Assembly (NCBI GenBank): GCA_016715865.1 | Contig: JADJXM010000010.1 | Span: 1-64,000, forward strand | Length of the DNA stretch: 64,000 nt | Direction: 5' to 3' | From: Acidobacteriota bacterium | GTDB taxonomy: Bacteria; Acidobacteriota; Blastocatellia; RBC074 | Part shown: piece after piece, positions 1-10,460 of the stretch | How positions within the stretch are numbered: the first letter of the stretch is position 1 | Layout of the letters: each line of letters starts with the position of its first letter | Notes under the pieces: model-generated | The model's input: the letters and a program-made list of their open reading frames with translations, nothing else | Database searches by the model: none | What the model was told of the DNA's origin: nothing | Translations under genes and position numbers: made by a program

Positions 1-1
1 C

Positions 2-832
2 AATGGATTCGTGGGCGAATGGTTGCTCTTTCAAGCGCTGCTTCCGGGTGTGACGTTGCCGCAACCTGTTGGCGCCGCGCTGGTGACCATAGCCGTGGGA
101 CTGCTGGCGCTGACCGGAGGTCTGGCTGTGGCCGGATTCGTCAAGGCCTTCGGAATCACCTTCCTCGCCATGCCGCGTTCACAGGCAGCGGAGCACGCGC
201 ACGAGGCCGGAATGCCAATGCGCATCGGAATGGGAATGCTGGCGATGGCTTGCGTTGTGCTGGGACTGGCTCCTTTTGCCGTTGTGCCGCGACTGGGGCG
301 TGCAATCGCCGGACTGGCCGGGCTGCCTACTGTGTTGCCGGCATTCACCTTCAATCTCTCGCTGCAAACCTCAGGTGGCTTCTCGCAGATGTCACCGATT
401 CTGATAGGCGTTGGTGTCCTGCTGCTGCTCGGCCTGACGCCCGTCATGTTGTGGATCCTGCGCGTCAACCGCCGGTTGCGTGTCAGTGATTCGTGGGGTT
501 GCGGGCGTGTAGGGCAGACGCCACGCATGGAATATACGGCGACGGCTTTCGCCGAGCCGCTGCGGCGCATCTTTGTGGAGCTCTATCGCCCTACGAAAGA
601 ACTGACGATAGACTTTCATCCGCAGTCGAAATACTTCGTTCAGTCCATCGAGTACAGATCGGAAATCCGCTCGTGGTTTGAAGAGTTTCTTTACGATCCG
701 CTGCCGAGGGTGGTGCAATGGATCAGTTTCAATGTCAGAAAGTTACAGTCCGGTTCGCTCCATGGGTACATGGCGTATCTATTTATCGTGCTGGTGGTGT
801 TGCTGGGACTGCTGTTGGCGCCGGGCAGATAG
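2..832 (+). CDS. HyfB/NuoL-like antiporter subunit of an Ehr-type complex, C-terminal part (5' end outside window)
   Basis: The gene is open at the window edge, and only the last 276 residues are visible. The protein has several hydrophobic helices (Mrp/NuoL-like proton-translocating fold). It then has a soluble stretch with SWGCGR and TPRMEYTATAFAEPLRR, and a last membrane helix. This tail is very similar to the tail of the next gene, so the two are tandem paralogues. HyfB-like subunits are membrane antiporter modules of group 4 hydrogenases and relatives. The apparent GTG at 11 is an internal Val codon, because the frame continues upstream with Asn-Gly-Phe-Val, matching the paralogue. The stop lies 20 bases before the next start, which fits one operon. 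The family assignment is firm; the length and true start cannot be seen. Confidence 0.85.
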   Translation, partial: NGFVGEWLLFQALLPGVTLPQPVGAALVTIAVGLLALTGGLAVAGFVKAFGITFLAMPRSQAAEHAHEAGMPMRIGMGMLAMACVVLGLAPFAVVPRLGRAIAGLAGLPTVLPAFTFNLSLQTSGGFSQMSPILIGVGVLLLLGLTPVMLWILRVNRRLRVSDSWGCGRVGQTPRMEYTATAFAEPLRRIFVELYRPTKELTIDFHPQSKYFVQSIEYRSEIRSWFEEFLYDPLPRVVQWISFNVRKLQSGSLHGYMAYLFIVLVVLLGLLLAPGR

Positions 833-852
833 CTCTGCGTGAGGCGATAACG

Positions 853-2880
853 ATGACGCTCTTGATATTGATGGTGACGGCATACGTTGCCGGCGCAGTC
901 GGCGCGCTGCTTTTTGGGGAAGGTGCGGCGGGTCGCGGCGTTGCATCGTTCGGCGCAGCCGTCGGTTCCGGGGCTGGTCTGGCACTGGGGCTGACGGCCA
1001 TAGCGCCGGGTGAGTCGGGACAGATGCTTATTCTCGCGCCCATGCGGCTGCTTCCACTCACGGGAATGATGTTGCGTCTGGACGGGCTGAGCGCTTTTTT
1101 TCTGATCATCGTCGGCCTCATCGGTCTGGCTGTTGCGCTTTATGGCTTCAGTTATTCGACGGCTTATGAAGGGCGGTATTCACTGCGCATGCTCGGGGCA
1201 ATGCTCAATGTGCTGCTGCTGTCATTGAGCATGCAGGTAATGGCGGATAACGCGCTGACGTTTTTGATCGTGTGGGAAGCGATGTCACTGTCGGCTTACT
1301 GGCTGGTGCTGACCGAAAACGACAAGGGTGAAACGGTGCGCGCGGCTGTCTGGTATATCGCCATGACACATGCCGGGTTTGCGGCGCTGGTGGCCATGTT
1401 CCTGCTCTTGTCTGGCGGCGACCTTACGGCCTCGTTTGCAGGTATGCGCGAAAATGCGGCGGCGCTTTCGCCCGCGATGCGCAATGTGATCTTCCTGCTT
1501 GCGCTTTTTGGCTTTTCAACCAAAGCAGGAGTTGTACCGCTGCACGTATGGTTGCCGATGGCGCACCCGGTCGCCCCGAGCCACGTTTCGGCCCTCATGT
1601 CGGGCGTCGTCATCAAGATGGGAATTTATGGGCTGCTGCGCGTAGCGCTGGATCTGCTCGGCAGCGGACCGGTTTGGTGGGGTGGAATCGTGCTCGGTGC
1701 GGGCGCGGTCTCGGCAGTGCTCGGTGTGCTTTACGCTCTCATGGAACACGATCTCAAACGCCTGCTGGCTTACCATTCGGTTGAAAACATCGGGATCATT
1801 CTGATCGGTATCGGCTCGGGGATGATCTTTCAAAGTTACGGGCTGATGGCGCTGGCGTCGCTCGGTTTCATCGGAGGGCTGTATCATACGGTCAATCACG
1901 CCGCCTTCAAGGCACTGCTCTTTCTTGGCGCAGGTTCGGTGCTGCATGCAACGCACACGAGCAATATGGAAAAGATGGGTGGACTGATCAAACGAATGCC
2001 GGTGACGGCGTTCTGTTTTCTGATCGGCTCGGCGGCAATCTCGGCGCTGCCGCCGCTCAACGGCTTCGCTTCGGAATGGATCATCTTTCAATCGCTGCTC
2101 GGCGGATTCAACATTCCCAAGCCTGAAGTTGCGGTCATGATGCCCATCGCCGTCGGGATGCTTGCGCTGACGAGCGGGCTGGCGGCGGCGTGTTTCGTCA
2201 AGGCCTTCGGCATCACGTTTCTGGCGATCCCGCGCTCAGGCGAAGCCGGGAAGGCATCGGAAGCGCCGCTATCGATGCGTGCCGCGATGGTACTGCTGGC
2301 GCTGGCCTGTGTGGCACTGGGACTTACACCGTTCATCGTCGTTCCGGCGCTCGGGCAAGTGATTGCGGGACTCGGACATTTGTCGGATATACCAGTGCGA
2401 TTCACTCTCGGTCTCTCGCTCGACTCGCCGAACGGATTCGGGCGCATGTCGCCGACGCTCATCGGGGCGGGTTTGTTGCTCCTGCTTGCACTCGTCCCAA
2501 TGGTCATGCTGCTTTTGCGCGTCAACTGGAAAGTGCGAGTTGGTGAATCATGGGGCTGCGGGCGTCTTGGGCAAACGCCGCGGATGGAGTACACGGCGAC
2601 GGCCTTCGCCGAGCCGCTGCGGCGTGTTTTCGCGGAGCTTTACCGCCCAACCAGAGAATTGACGATAGATTTTCACCCGGAGTCGAAGTACTTCGTACAG
2701 TCCATCGAATATCGCAGCGAGATTACGCCCTGGTTCGAAAAATACCTCTATGAACCATGCCTCTGGTTAGTCCGACTGCTGGCCACTGTAGTGAGGCGGT
2801 TGCAGTCAGGATCGCTGAACGCTTATCTCGTGTATGTGACCATCGCACTGGTCATTCTGCTCTTAACCGCAAGGATATAA
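853..2880 (+). CDS. HyfB/NuoL-like proton-translocating membrane subunit (second copy)
   Basis: This is a 675-residue polytopic membrane protein of the Proton_antipo_M (NuoL/NuoM/HyfB) family. Family features are the TKAGVVPLHVWLPMAHPVAP segment with its functional Lys, HPVAPSHVSALMSGVVIKMG, and the later NHAAFKALLFLGAGSVLH segment. It ends with the same soluble tail and terminal helix as the upstream gene. The frame is open upstream to 718, inside the previous gene. I chose ATG 853 because it follows that gene's stop, has a GTGAGG-like ribosome site, and starts a hydrophobic first helix. The next gene begins 3 bases after the stop. The role inferred from the family is a proton or sodium channel module of a membrane-bound redox complex. 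Confidence 0.88.
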   Translation: MTLLILMVTAYVAGAVGALLFGEGAAGRGVASFGAAVGSGAGLALGLTAIAPGESGQMLILAPMRLLPLTGMMLRLDGLSAFFLIIVGLIGLAVALYGFSYSTAYEGRYSLRMLGAMLNVLLLSLSMQVMADNALTFLIVWEAMSLSAYWLVLTENDKGETVRAAVWYIAMTHAGFAALVAMFLLLSGGDLTASFAGMRENAAALSPAMRNVIFLLALFGFSTKAGVVPLHVWLPMAHPVAPSHVSALMSGVVIKMGIYGLLRVALDLLGSGPVWWGGIVLGAGAVSAVLGVLYALMEHDLKRLLAYHSVENIGIILIGIGSGMIFQSYGLMALASLGFIGGLYHTVNHAAFKALLFLGAGSVLHATHTSNMEKMGGLIKRMPVTAFCFLIGSAAISALPPLNGFASEWIIFQSLLGGFNIPKPEVAVMMPIAVGMLALTSGLAAACFVKAFGITFLAIPRSGEAGKASEAPLSMRAAMVLLALACVALGLTPFIVVPALGQVIAGLGHLSDIPVRFTLGLSLDSPNGFGRMSPTLIGAGLLLLLALVPMVMLLLRVNWKVRVGESWGCGRLGQTPRMEYTATAFAEPLRRVFAELYRPTRELTIDFHPESKYFVQSIEYRSEITPWFEKYLYEPCLWLVRLLATVVRRLQSGSLNAYLVYVTIALVILLLTARI

Positions 2881-2883
2881 GCA

Positions 2884-3825
<942 letters not shown>

Positions 3826-3829
3826 GACA

Positions 3830-4495
<666 letters not shown>

Positions 4496-4516
4496 ATCAA
4501 TTTTCCGGCTGTCAAG

Positions 4517-5974
4517 ATGGCTTTTCTTCTTCTGCTTATTCCGTCCCTGGTTGCCGCCGCGCTGGCGGCGACGGTGCGGCCATATCGCAAGTTTGTCGGT
4601 TGGATCAGCGCGATGCTTTCGCTGGTATCGCTCGGCGCAGCGATGAGTTTCGCCTTACACTCCGCCCGCGGCGGCGAAGCTCCGGTCTTCGGGCCGGGTG
4701 AGCTGCTGCGGGCTGACGGGCTTTCGGCGCTGCTCATGGTTTTGGTGGCGGCGGTCGCTTCGCTCACACTCTTTCTGAGTCCGGATCTCGAACGCGAAAC
4801 AAACTATCGTCCCCGGCAACTGCGATGGTATCAGCTTTTCATCAATCTCTTCATCTTCTCGATGCTGCTGGCGGTGTCAGCCAACAACGTTGCAATCATG
4901 TGGATTGCGATCGAGGCGACGACGATCTTCTCGGCGCTGCTCATCCCGCTTATTCGTTCGAAGACGTCGGTCGAGGCTTCGTGGAAATACATTCTCATCG
5001 GTTCAGTGGGAATCGCGCTTGCGTTCGCCGGAACGGTGCTCGGCTACTTTGATTTCGTGACGCTATCCGGGCGCGCTGAGAATGCGCTTAACTGGCCTGT
5101 GCTGCTCCAGAATGCGCCATCGCTGCATCCTGAAGTCATGAAGCTCGCTTTCGTCTTTCTGCTCGTCGGTTACGGCACGAAAGCGGGCATTGCGCCGATG
5201 CACACCTGGAAGCCGGATGCCTATGGCGAAGCGCCAGCGCCGATGGTGGCGCTCATGTCATCCGCGCTTTTTGCCGTGGCGATGTACGCCATCCTGCGCT
5301 GGAAGGTAGTGGCCGATTCAGCGATCAAGGATCACTATACCGACAGACTGATGCTTACCCTCGGACTGCTTTCCCTGACAATCGCCGCGTTCAGCATTGT
5401 GCTGGCGCAAAATTATAAACGGATGCTGGCTTATTCGAGCGTCGAACATACTGGACTGATCTGCCTTGGTTTGGGTCTGGGGCCTCTCGGAGTGTTCGCT
5501 GCGCTGTTGCATCTGGTCAATCACACAGCCGCCAAATCGTTGATGTTCTTCCTCGTCGGCAATATCGAGCGAAAGTACGGCTCGCCGCTTATCAAACAGG
5601 TGCGCGGCCTGCTCAAGGTGATGCCATGGACGGGCGGACTGTTCGCTGCCGGAATGCTGGCGCTGATGGGTCTGCCGCCGTTCGGGCTGTTCATCACTGA
5701 GTTCGCGCTCTTCCGCGCCGGATTCGCCGGGCATCATTACTGGTTGATGGGAACTGCGCTGCTGTTGCTGCTCGTGGCCTTTATTTCATTCATCAGCCAG
5801 CTTAACAAGATGCTTTACGGCGTTGCGCCAGAAGGCGTAACTATCGGTGAAAACAGTGGCTGGCGGATTGCGCCGATGATGCTGGGTCTGGCTGTGCTGA
5901 TCGTGCTGGGATTGACACTACCCGCGCCGCTTGAGGCATTGCTCAATCAGATTGTGAGGATCGTTTCCCGATGA
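4517..5974 (+). CDS. HyfF-like (NuoN/NuoM-type) antiporter subunit
   Basis: This is a 485-residue Proton_antipo_M protein, about 14 helices. GTKAGIAPMHTWKPDAYGEAPAP carries the conserved Lys and His of the channel, and LVNHTAAKSLMFFLVGNIERKYGS is typical of HyfF. It lacks the long C-terminal lateral helix of NuoL. The ATG at 4517 has only a weak upstream Shine-Dalgarno, but the hydrophobic first helix begins at once. The stop codon overlaps the next start as ATGA, which indicates translational coupling with the large-subunit gene. The third antiporter-like subunit in this operon suggests a complex with a large proton-pumping module. Confidence 0.9.
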   Translation: MAFLLLLIPSLVAAALAATVRPYRKFVGWISAMLSLVSLGAAMSFALHSARGGEAPVFGPGELLRADGLSALLMVLVAAVASLTLFLSPDLERETNYRPRQLRWYQLFINLFIFSMLLAVSANNVAIMWIAIEATTIFSALLIPLIRSKTSVEASWKYILIGSVGIALAFAGTVLGYFDFVTLSGRAENALNWPVLLQNAPSLHPEVMKLAFVFLLVGYGTKAGIAPMHTWKPDAYGEAPAPMVALMSSALFAVAMYAILRWKVVADSAIKDHYTDRLMLTLGLLSLTIAAFSIVLAQNYKRMLAYSSVEHTGLICLGLGLGPLGVFAALLHLVNHTAAKSLMFFLVGNIERKYGSPLIKQVRGLLKVMPWTGGLFAAGMLALMGLPPFGLFITEFALFRAGFAGHHYWLMGTALLLLLVAFISFISQLNKMLYGVAPEGVTIGENSGWRIAPMMLGLAVLIVLGLTLPAPLEALLNQIVRIVSR

Positions 5975-7560
5975 CTGACTTTACACGTCTGAAATCTGCG
6001 CTCATCGAGCATCTCAAAGGTCGCGCGAAAGATGTGACAGTCAAGCGCGGCAATGAACTGCATTGCCGGATCGTCCGTGGCGGGGATGCTCTTGCACTCG
6101 CCGAGTTTTTGCGCCGCGACTTCGATGCCGAATTGATTTTGATGGTCGCCAACGACCGCCGTGCAAATCACAGAGTCTTTGAGATTAACTATCTTTTTGC
6201 CCAGACCCGTGAGAACTGGTTTCTGCATGCAACCATGGAACTCACACCCGAACGACCCACTATCACCTCGATGGCGAAATTCTATTATCCGGCTTCGCGG
6301 TTTGAGCGTGAAATCAATGACCTCTTTGGCATCGCTCCTGTCCGTCATCCCGATACGCGCCCGCTCGTGCGTCACGCCTTCTGGCCTGAAGACTATTTCC
6401 CTCTACGCAAAGACGCCGTGCTGCCGGAGGATTTCAAGGATGACGGCACGGCGTTTCCATTTCAGCAGGTGGGTGGAGAAGGTGTGTATGAAATTCCCGT
6501 CGGCCCGGTTCATGCCGGAATCATCGAGCCTGGGCACTTCCGTTTCAGCGTCGTGGGCGAAACGGTAATCGATCTGAAGATTCGTCTTTATTTCACGCAC
6601 AAAGGAACTGAGAAGCTGTTTGAAGGACGGCTGCCGGCAGAAGGTGTCGAACTGGCTGAGCGGATTTCGGGCGATACAACGATCGGTCATTCGCTCGCGT
6701 ACTGTCAGGCGATCGAGACTTTAGCCGGGACGGAAGTTCCCCCGCGCGCGCGTTTCCTGCGCGTCATCCTGCTTGAATTGGAGCGGATCTACAATCACAT
6801 CGCCGATTTCGGGATGCTCGCCAACGACACCGGCTTTGTCTTCGCGCACGCGCACTGTTTTCGGCTGCGCGAACGATTGTTGCGCCTGAACAAACAAATG
6901 ACCGGCAACCGGCTGCTGCGCGGCGGCATCGTGCCGGGCGGAGTTGGCTATGATCTGCCGCACGAACTCGACCTGCCCGCTGAACTCGACGCGATTATCA
7001 AAGACTTCAACGAGATCGTCGGGATCTGCCTCGACAACTCGATTCTGATGGACCGTCTCGAAGGAGCGGGCTGCCTGACAAAACAGACCGCGACCGATCA
7101 TGGGGCACTCGGCTACATCGCTCGCGCTTCAGGCATTGATATTGACGTTCGGCGCGATCATCCCTTCGCAGCCTATGGTGAAATGAATTTTCCCTGGAAA
7201 ATCCCGGTTTATCAGGCCGGCGACGTGTATGCGCGCACCATGATACGAGTAGAAGAAGCCAGAGAATCGGTGAACCTGATTCGGCAGGCATTTCATAATA
7301 TGCCGGCCGGCCCGCTGACATGCCTGCTCGGCTCACTGCCGGCATTTGAACCGGCCTTCGGACTGGTTGAGGGCTGGCGCGGCGCGATTATCCATTGGGT
7401 GATGGCTGATGACAGCAGACGGATGTATCGCGTCAAAATCAAGGACCCTTCGTTCGTCAACTGGCCGGCGCTCTCGTATGCGCTACTCAAAAATATTGTG
7501 CCGGACTTTCCACTCTGTAACAAATCGTTCAACCAGTCCTATTCTGGCAACGATCTTTGA
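5971..7560 (+). CDS. HyfG-like large subunit lacking all NiFe-binding cysteines (Ehr-type)
   Basis: This 529-residue protein is a fusion. Residues 1-150 are NuoC-like (30-kDa domain, with FEREINDLFGI and HPDTRPLVRH). The rest is the NuoD/HyfG catalytic-subunit fold (HKGTEK near 210, ELERIYNHIADFG). In hydrogenases the active site is held by RxCGxC and DPCxxC. Here the matching segments are RISGDTTIGHS (231-241) and NQSYSG (521-526), so the four cysteines are Ser233, Thr236, Ser523 and Gly526. NiFe chemistry should therefore be absent, as in the Ehr group that links complex I and group 4 hydrogenases. It is the last gene of the operon. No NuoB-like small subunit follows, so that subunit would have to lie upstream of the window. 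Confidence 0.9.
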   Translation: MTDFTRLKSALIEHLKGRAKDVTVKRGNELHCRIVRGGDALALAEFLRRDFDAELILMVANDRRANHRVFEINYLFAQTRENWFLHATMELTPERPTITSMAKFYYPASRFEREINDLFGIAPVRHPDTRPLVRHAFWPEDYFPLRKDAVLPEDFKDDGTAFPFQQVGGEGVYEIPVGPVHAGIIEPGHFRFSVVGETVIDLKIRLYFTHKGTEKLFEGRLPAEGVELAERISGDTTIGHSLAYCQAIETLAGTEVPPRARFLRVILLELERIYNHIADFGMLANDTGFVFAHAHCFRLRERLLRLNKQMTGNRLLRGGIVPGGVGYDLPHELDLPAELDAIIKDFNEIVGICLDNSILMDRLEGAGCLTKQTATDHGALGYIARASGIDIDVRRDHPFAAYGEMNFPWKIPVYQAGDVYARTMIRVEEARESVNLIRQAFHNMPAGPLTCLLGSLPAFEPAFGLVEGWRGAIIHWVMADDSRRMYRVKIKDPSFVNWPALSYALLKNIVPDFPLCNKSFNQSYSGNDL

Positions 7561-7636
7561 CTCAGGGGAGCTTTGTTAGGAAGAAATATCAGCAGGAAGT
7601 GCACACAGACAACGAAAGAGCCGCGTTCCATATCGC

Positions 7637-8719
7637 TCATTCCAGTGCCTGGCGGATGATCGGAGCCATGCGGTCCAGATCGGCAAGGAAGCCGTCATGG
7701 CCATGATTCGATTCCAATTCGACGTAATCTGCGTTGGCGCCTGCCTCCTGCATTCTGACTGTTAAAGCGCGAATATTTGCGGCGGGAAAGAGCCAGTCAG
7801 ATGAAATTCCGACCATGAGCGCCTTCGCCTGAATCCGACTCAGCGCTTCCGATTCGGACCTGTAGCCTGTTGCAGGATCGAAATTGTCCATCGCCTTGGT
7901 GATCAGAAGATACGAATTGGCATCAAATCTTCGTGTGAAGATTGCGCCCTGATAATCAAGATAGCCACCGATGTCATAGCGGTCTTCCATTGAAAGTTCG
8001 GGGTGTTCGCCGTTCCGGTTCGGGTTGCGCGCATAACGCTCTTCGAAAAGTTCGGCGGACTTGTACGAACACATGGCAATGGCGCGTGCAAGAGCGAGTC
8101 CGGATAAGGGAATGGCGCCATCATAGTAATTTCCGCCGTTCCAGTTGGCATCGGTTCTGATCGCAGACCTTTGCAGGTGGTTGAGAGCGAGTCCCATCGC
8201 CGTCAGAGGGGCCGCGCCAATGGCTATGGCCCGAGCCACACGATCCGGATAATCGATCGCCCATTGCAGCGCCTGCATGCCGCCCAGAGATCCGCCGATC
8301 ACTGCGTGCAGGCGTCGGATTCCGAGCTGTTCGATAAGGATGGCCTGGGACCTGACCCAGTCCCTCAGGCTGAGAAGAGGAAAGCTGTGCCCGAAAGGTT
8401 TTCCGCTAACAGGATCAGTGTCCTGAGGACCTGTCGAACCATAACAGGAGCCGAGCACGTTGATGCCGATCACACAATGGCGACTCAGATCGAAGACTGC
8501 ATTATGTTGAAAAAATGGTTCCCACCAATCGGCTACTCGTGCCGATCCTGAAAGCGCATGGCAGACAAGGACGCCATTACTCCGCTTTTCGTTGAGTTTG
8601 CCGTAAATTGAATAATGCAGTTGTGCCGGTTGTAGTGTTGCGCCTGAAAAGAGCTTGAAGGGACCCTGTTGGGTCAACAGGTAGTCGCCTTCAAAGGTTG
8701 GGGAGATCGGATCACTCAT
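7637..8719 (-). CDS. metX: Homoserine O-acetyltransferase (MetX-type)
   Basis: This 360-residue alpha/beta hydrolase-fold enzyme activates homoserine by acylation in methionine synthesis. The visible family motifs are NVLGSCYGSTGP around residue 90, the nucleophile elbow GGSLGG with Ser144, SSDWLFP with the catalytic Asp, and SNHGHDGFL with the catalytic His. I cannot decide acetyl- versus succinyl-CoA use from sequence alone. It lies 152 bases downstream of metY on the same strand and probably shares its transcript, and therefore the riboswitch control. There is no clear Shine-Dalgarno before ATG 8719. The gap contains an inverted-repeat element. It ends convergently with the hydrogenase-like operon, 76 bases away. 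Confidence 0.92.
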   Translation of the reverse strand: MSDPISPTFEGDYLLTQQGPFKLFSGATLQPAQLHYSIYGKLNEKRSNGVLVCHALSGSARVADWWEPFFQHNAVFDLSRHCVIGINVLGSCYGSTGPQDTDPVSGKPFGHSFPLLSLRDWVRSQAILIEQLGIRRLHAVIGGSLGGMQALQWAIDYPDRVARAIAIGAAPLTAMGLALNHLQRSAIRTDANWNGGNYYDGAIPLSGLALARAIAMCSYKSAELFEERYARNPNRNGEHPELSMEDRYDIGGYLDYQGAIFTRRFDANSYLLITKAMDNFDPATGYRSESEALSRIQAKALMVGISSDWLFPAANIRALTVRMQEAGANADYVELESNHGHDGFLADLDRMAPIIRQALE

Positions 8720-8738
8720 AAAATATGATCGATAGAGT

Positions 8739-8860
8739 AGTTACCAGTTTCCGGTTTCCAGTCGTATCTCTAATCTAAGATTCACCCTCAATCTTGCAAA
8801 CCGGTATAAACCTCGGGGCGTTCAGAATACTGGAAACAGGAAACTGGAAACTTGGTAACT
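8739..8860. repeat. GGAAACT-unit inverted repeat between metY and metX
   Basis: The left arm (8739-8762) is a TTTCC-rich complement of the right arm (8829-8860), which repeats the unit GGAAACTGGAAAC. The arms pair except that the right arm carries one extra GGAAACT-like unit. The spacer is about 66 bases. A transcript of metY-metX would contain this hairpin 20 bases before the metX start. It belongs to the class of short-period intergenic hairpins seen throughout the window. Confidence 0.75.
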
Positions 8861-8871
8861 GGCGCCCAGGC

Positions 8872-10204
<1,333 letters not shown>

Positions 10205-10269
10205 ATTGGGTCTCAAACAAACGTGGACTTTTGACGAACTTGCCGGATAACTGCGGGCGTCTGGAAACC

Positions 10270-10303
10270 AAAAACCCAGCGCTGAAGATGACGCTGGGGT
10301 TCC
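10270..10303 (-). terminator. Intrinsic terminator between the SAM-II riboswitch and metY
   Basis: On the minus strand a CCCAGCG / CGCTGGG stem with a 10-base loop is followed at once by five U residues (A run at 10270-10274 on the plus strand). It lies about 25 bases beyond the riboswitch core and about 80 bases before the metY start. That is the arrangement expected for transcription attenuation. A short self-complementary segment (GAGCGTTAACGTTCTC) lies between the aptamer and the stem and might take part in the switch. Confidence 0.8.
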
Positions 10304-10328
10304 CTCTAAATCACATTGAGAACGTTAA

Positions 10329-10378
10329 CGCTCTTTAGCAGTTTTTTACGTGGTGCAAGTCGCTTAAATCGCCACGTG
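10329..10378 (-). promoter_or_regulatory. SAM-II riboswitch controlling metY
   Basis: Read on the minus strand, the P1 stem is ACGTGG (10377-10372) with CCACGT (10353-10348). Loop 1 contains the SAM-II signature GATTTAA then a short variable stretch and TTGCA (10370-10354). The 3' strand of the pseudoknot has TGCTAAAGAG, matching the family's TAGCTAAAAAGG-type segment. A GC in loop 1 can pair with the GC at the 3' end, where the classic sequence has CC and GG, which is a covariation in support. The class senses S-adenosylmethionine. Placement before metY fits perfectly. SAM-II was first described mainly from alphaproteobacteria. Confidence 0.85.
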
Positions 10379-10405
10379 ATATTTCTATTTCAATTCAACT
10401 GGCGA

Positions 10406-10435
10406 AGTCTAGGGCAGAATATCGCCACCTGTCAA
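10406..10435 (-). promoter_or_regulatory. Sigma70-like promoter for the riboswitch-metY-metX transcript
   Basis: On the minus strand a perfect TTGACA -35 box (10435-10430) is followed after 18 bases by TAGACT (10411-10406), four of six matches to the -10 consensus. The predicted start lies around 10398, just upstream of the SAM-II aptamer. Position and order support it; no experiment is implied. Confidence 0.6.
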
Positions 10436-10446
10436 CGTAATCAGGA

Positions 10447-10452
10447 TATAAT
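10447..10452 (+). promoter_or_regulatory. Consensus -10 box giving a likely leaderless mRNA for the M67 peptidase
   Basis: A perfect TATAAT ends 8 bases before the ATG at 10461, so transcription should start at or within a base or two of the start codon. No Shine-Dalgarno is present. The -35 region is poor, so strength is uncertain. The box lies just upstream of the divergent metY promoter. Confidence 0.5.
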
Positions 10453-10460
10453 CTGCGAAT

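Noticed and set aside
718..852. N-terminal extension of the second HyfB-like gene
   Set aside because: It overlaps the coding end of the first HyfB-like gene and adds a non-hydrophobic stretch; ATG 853 fits the family.
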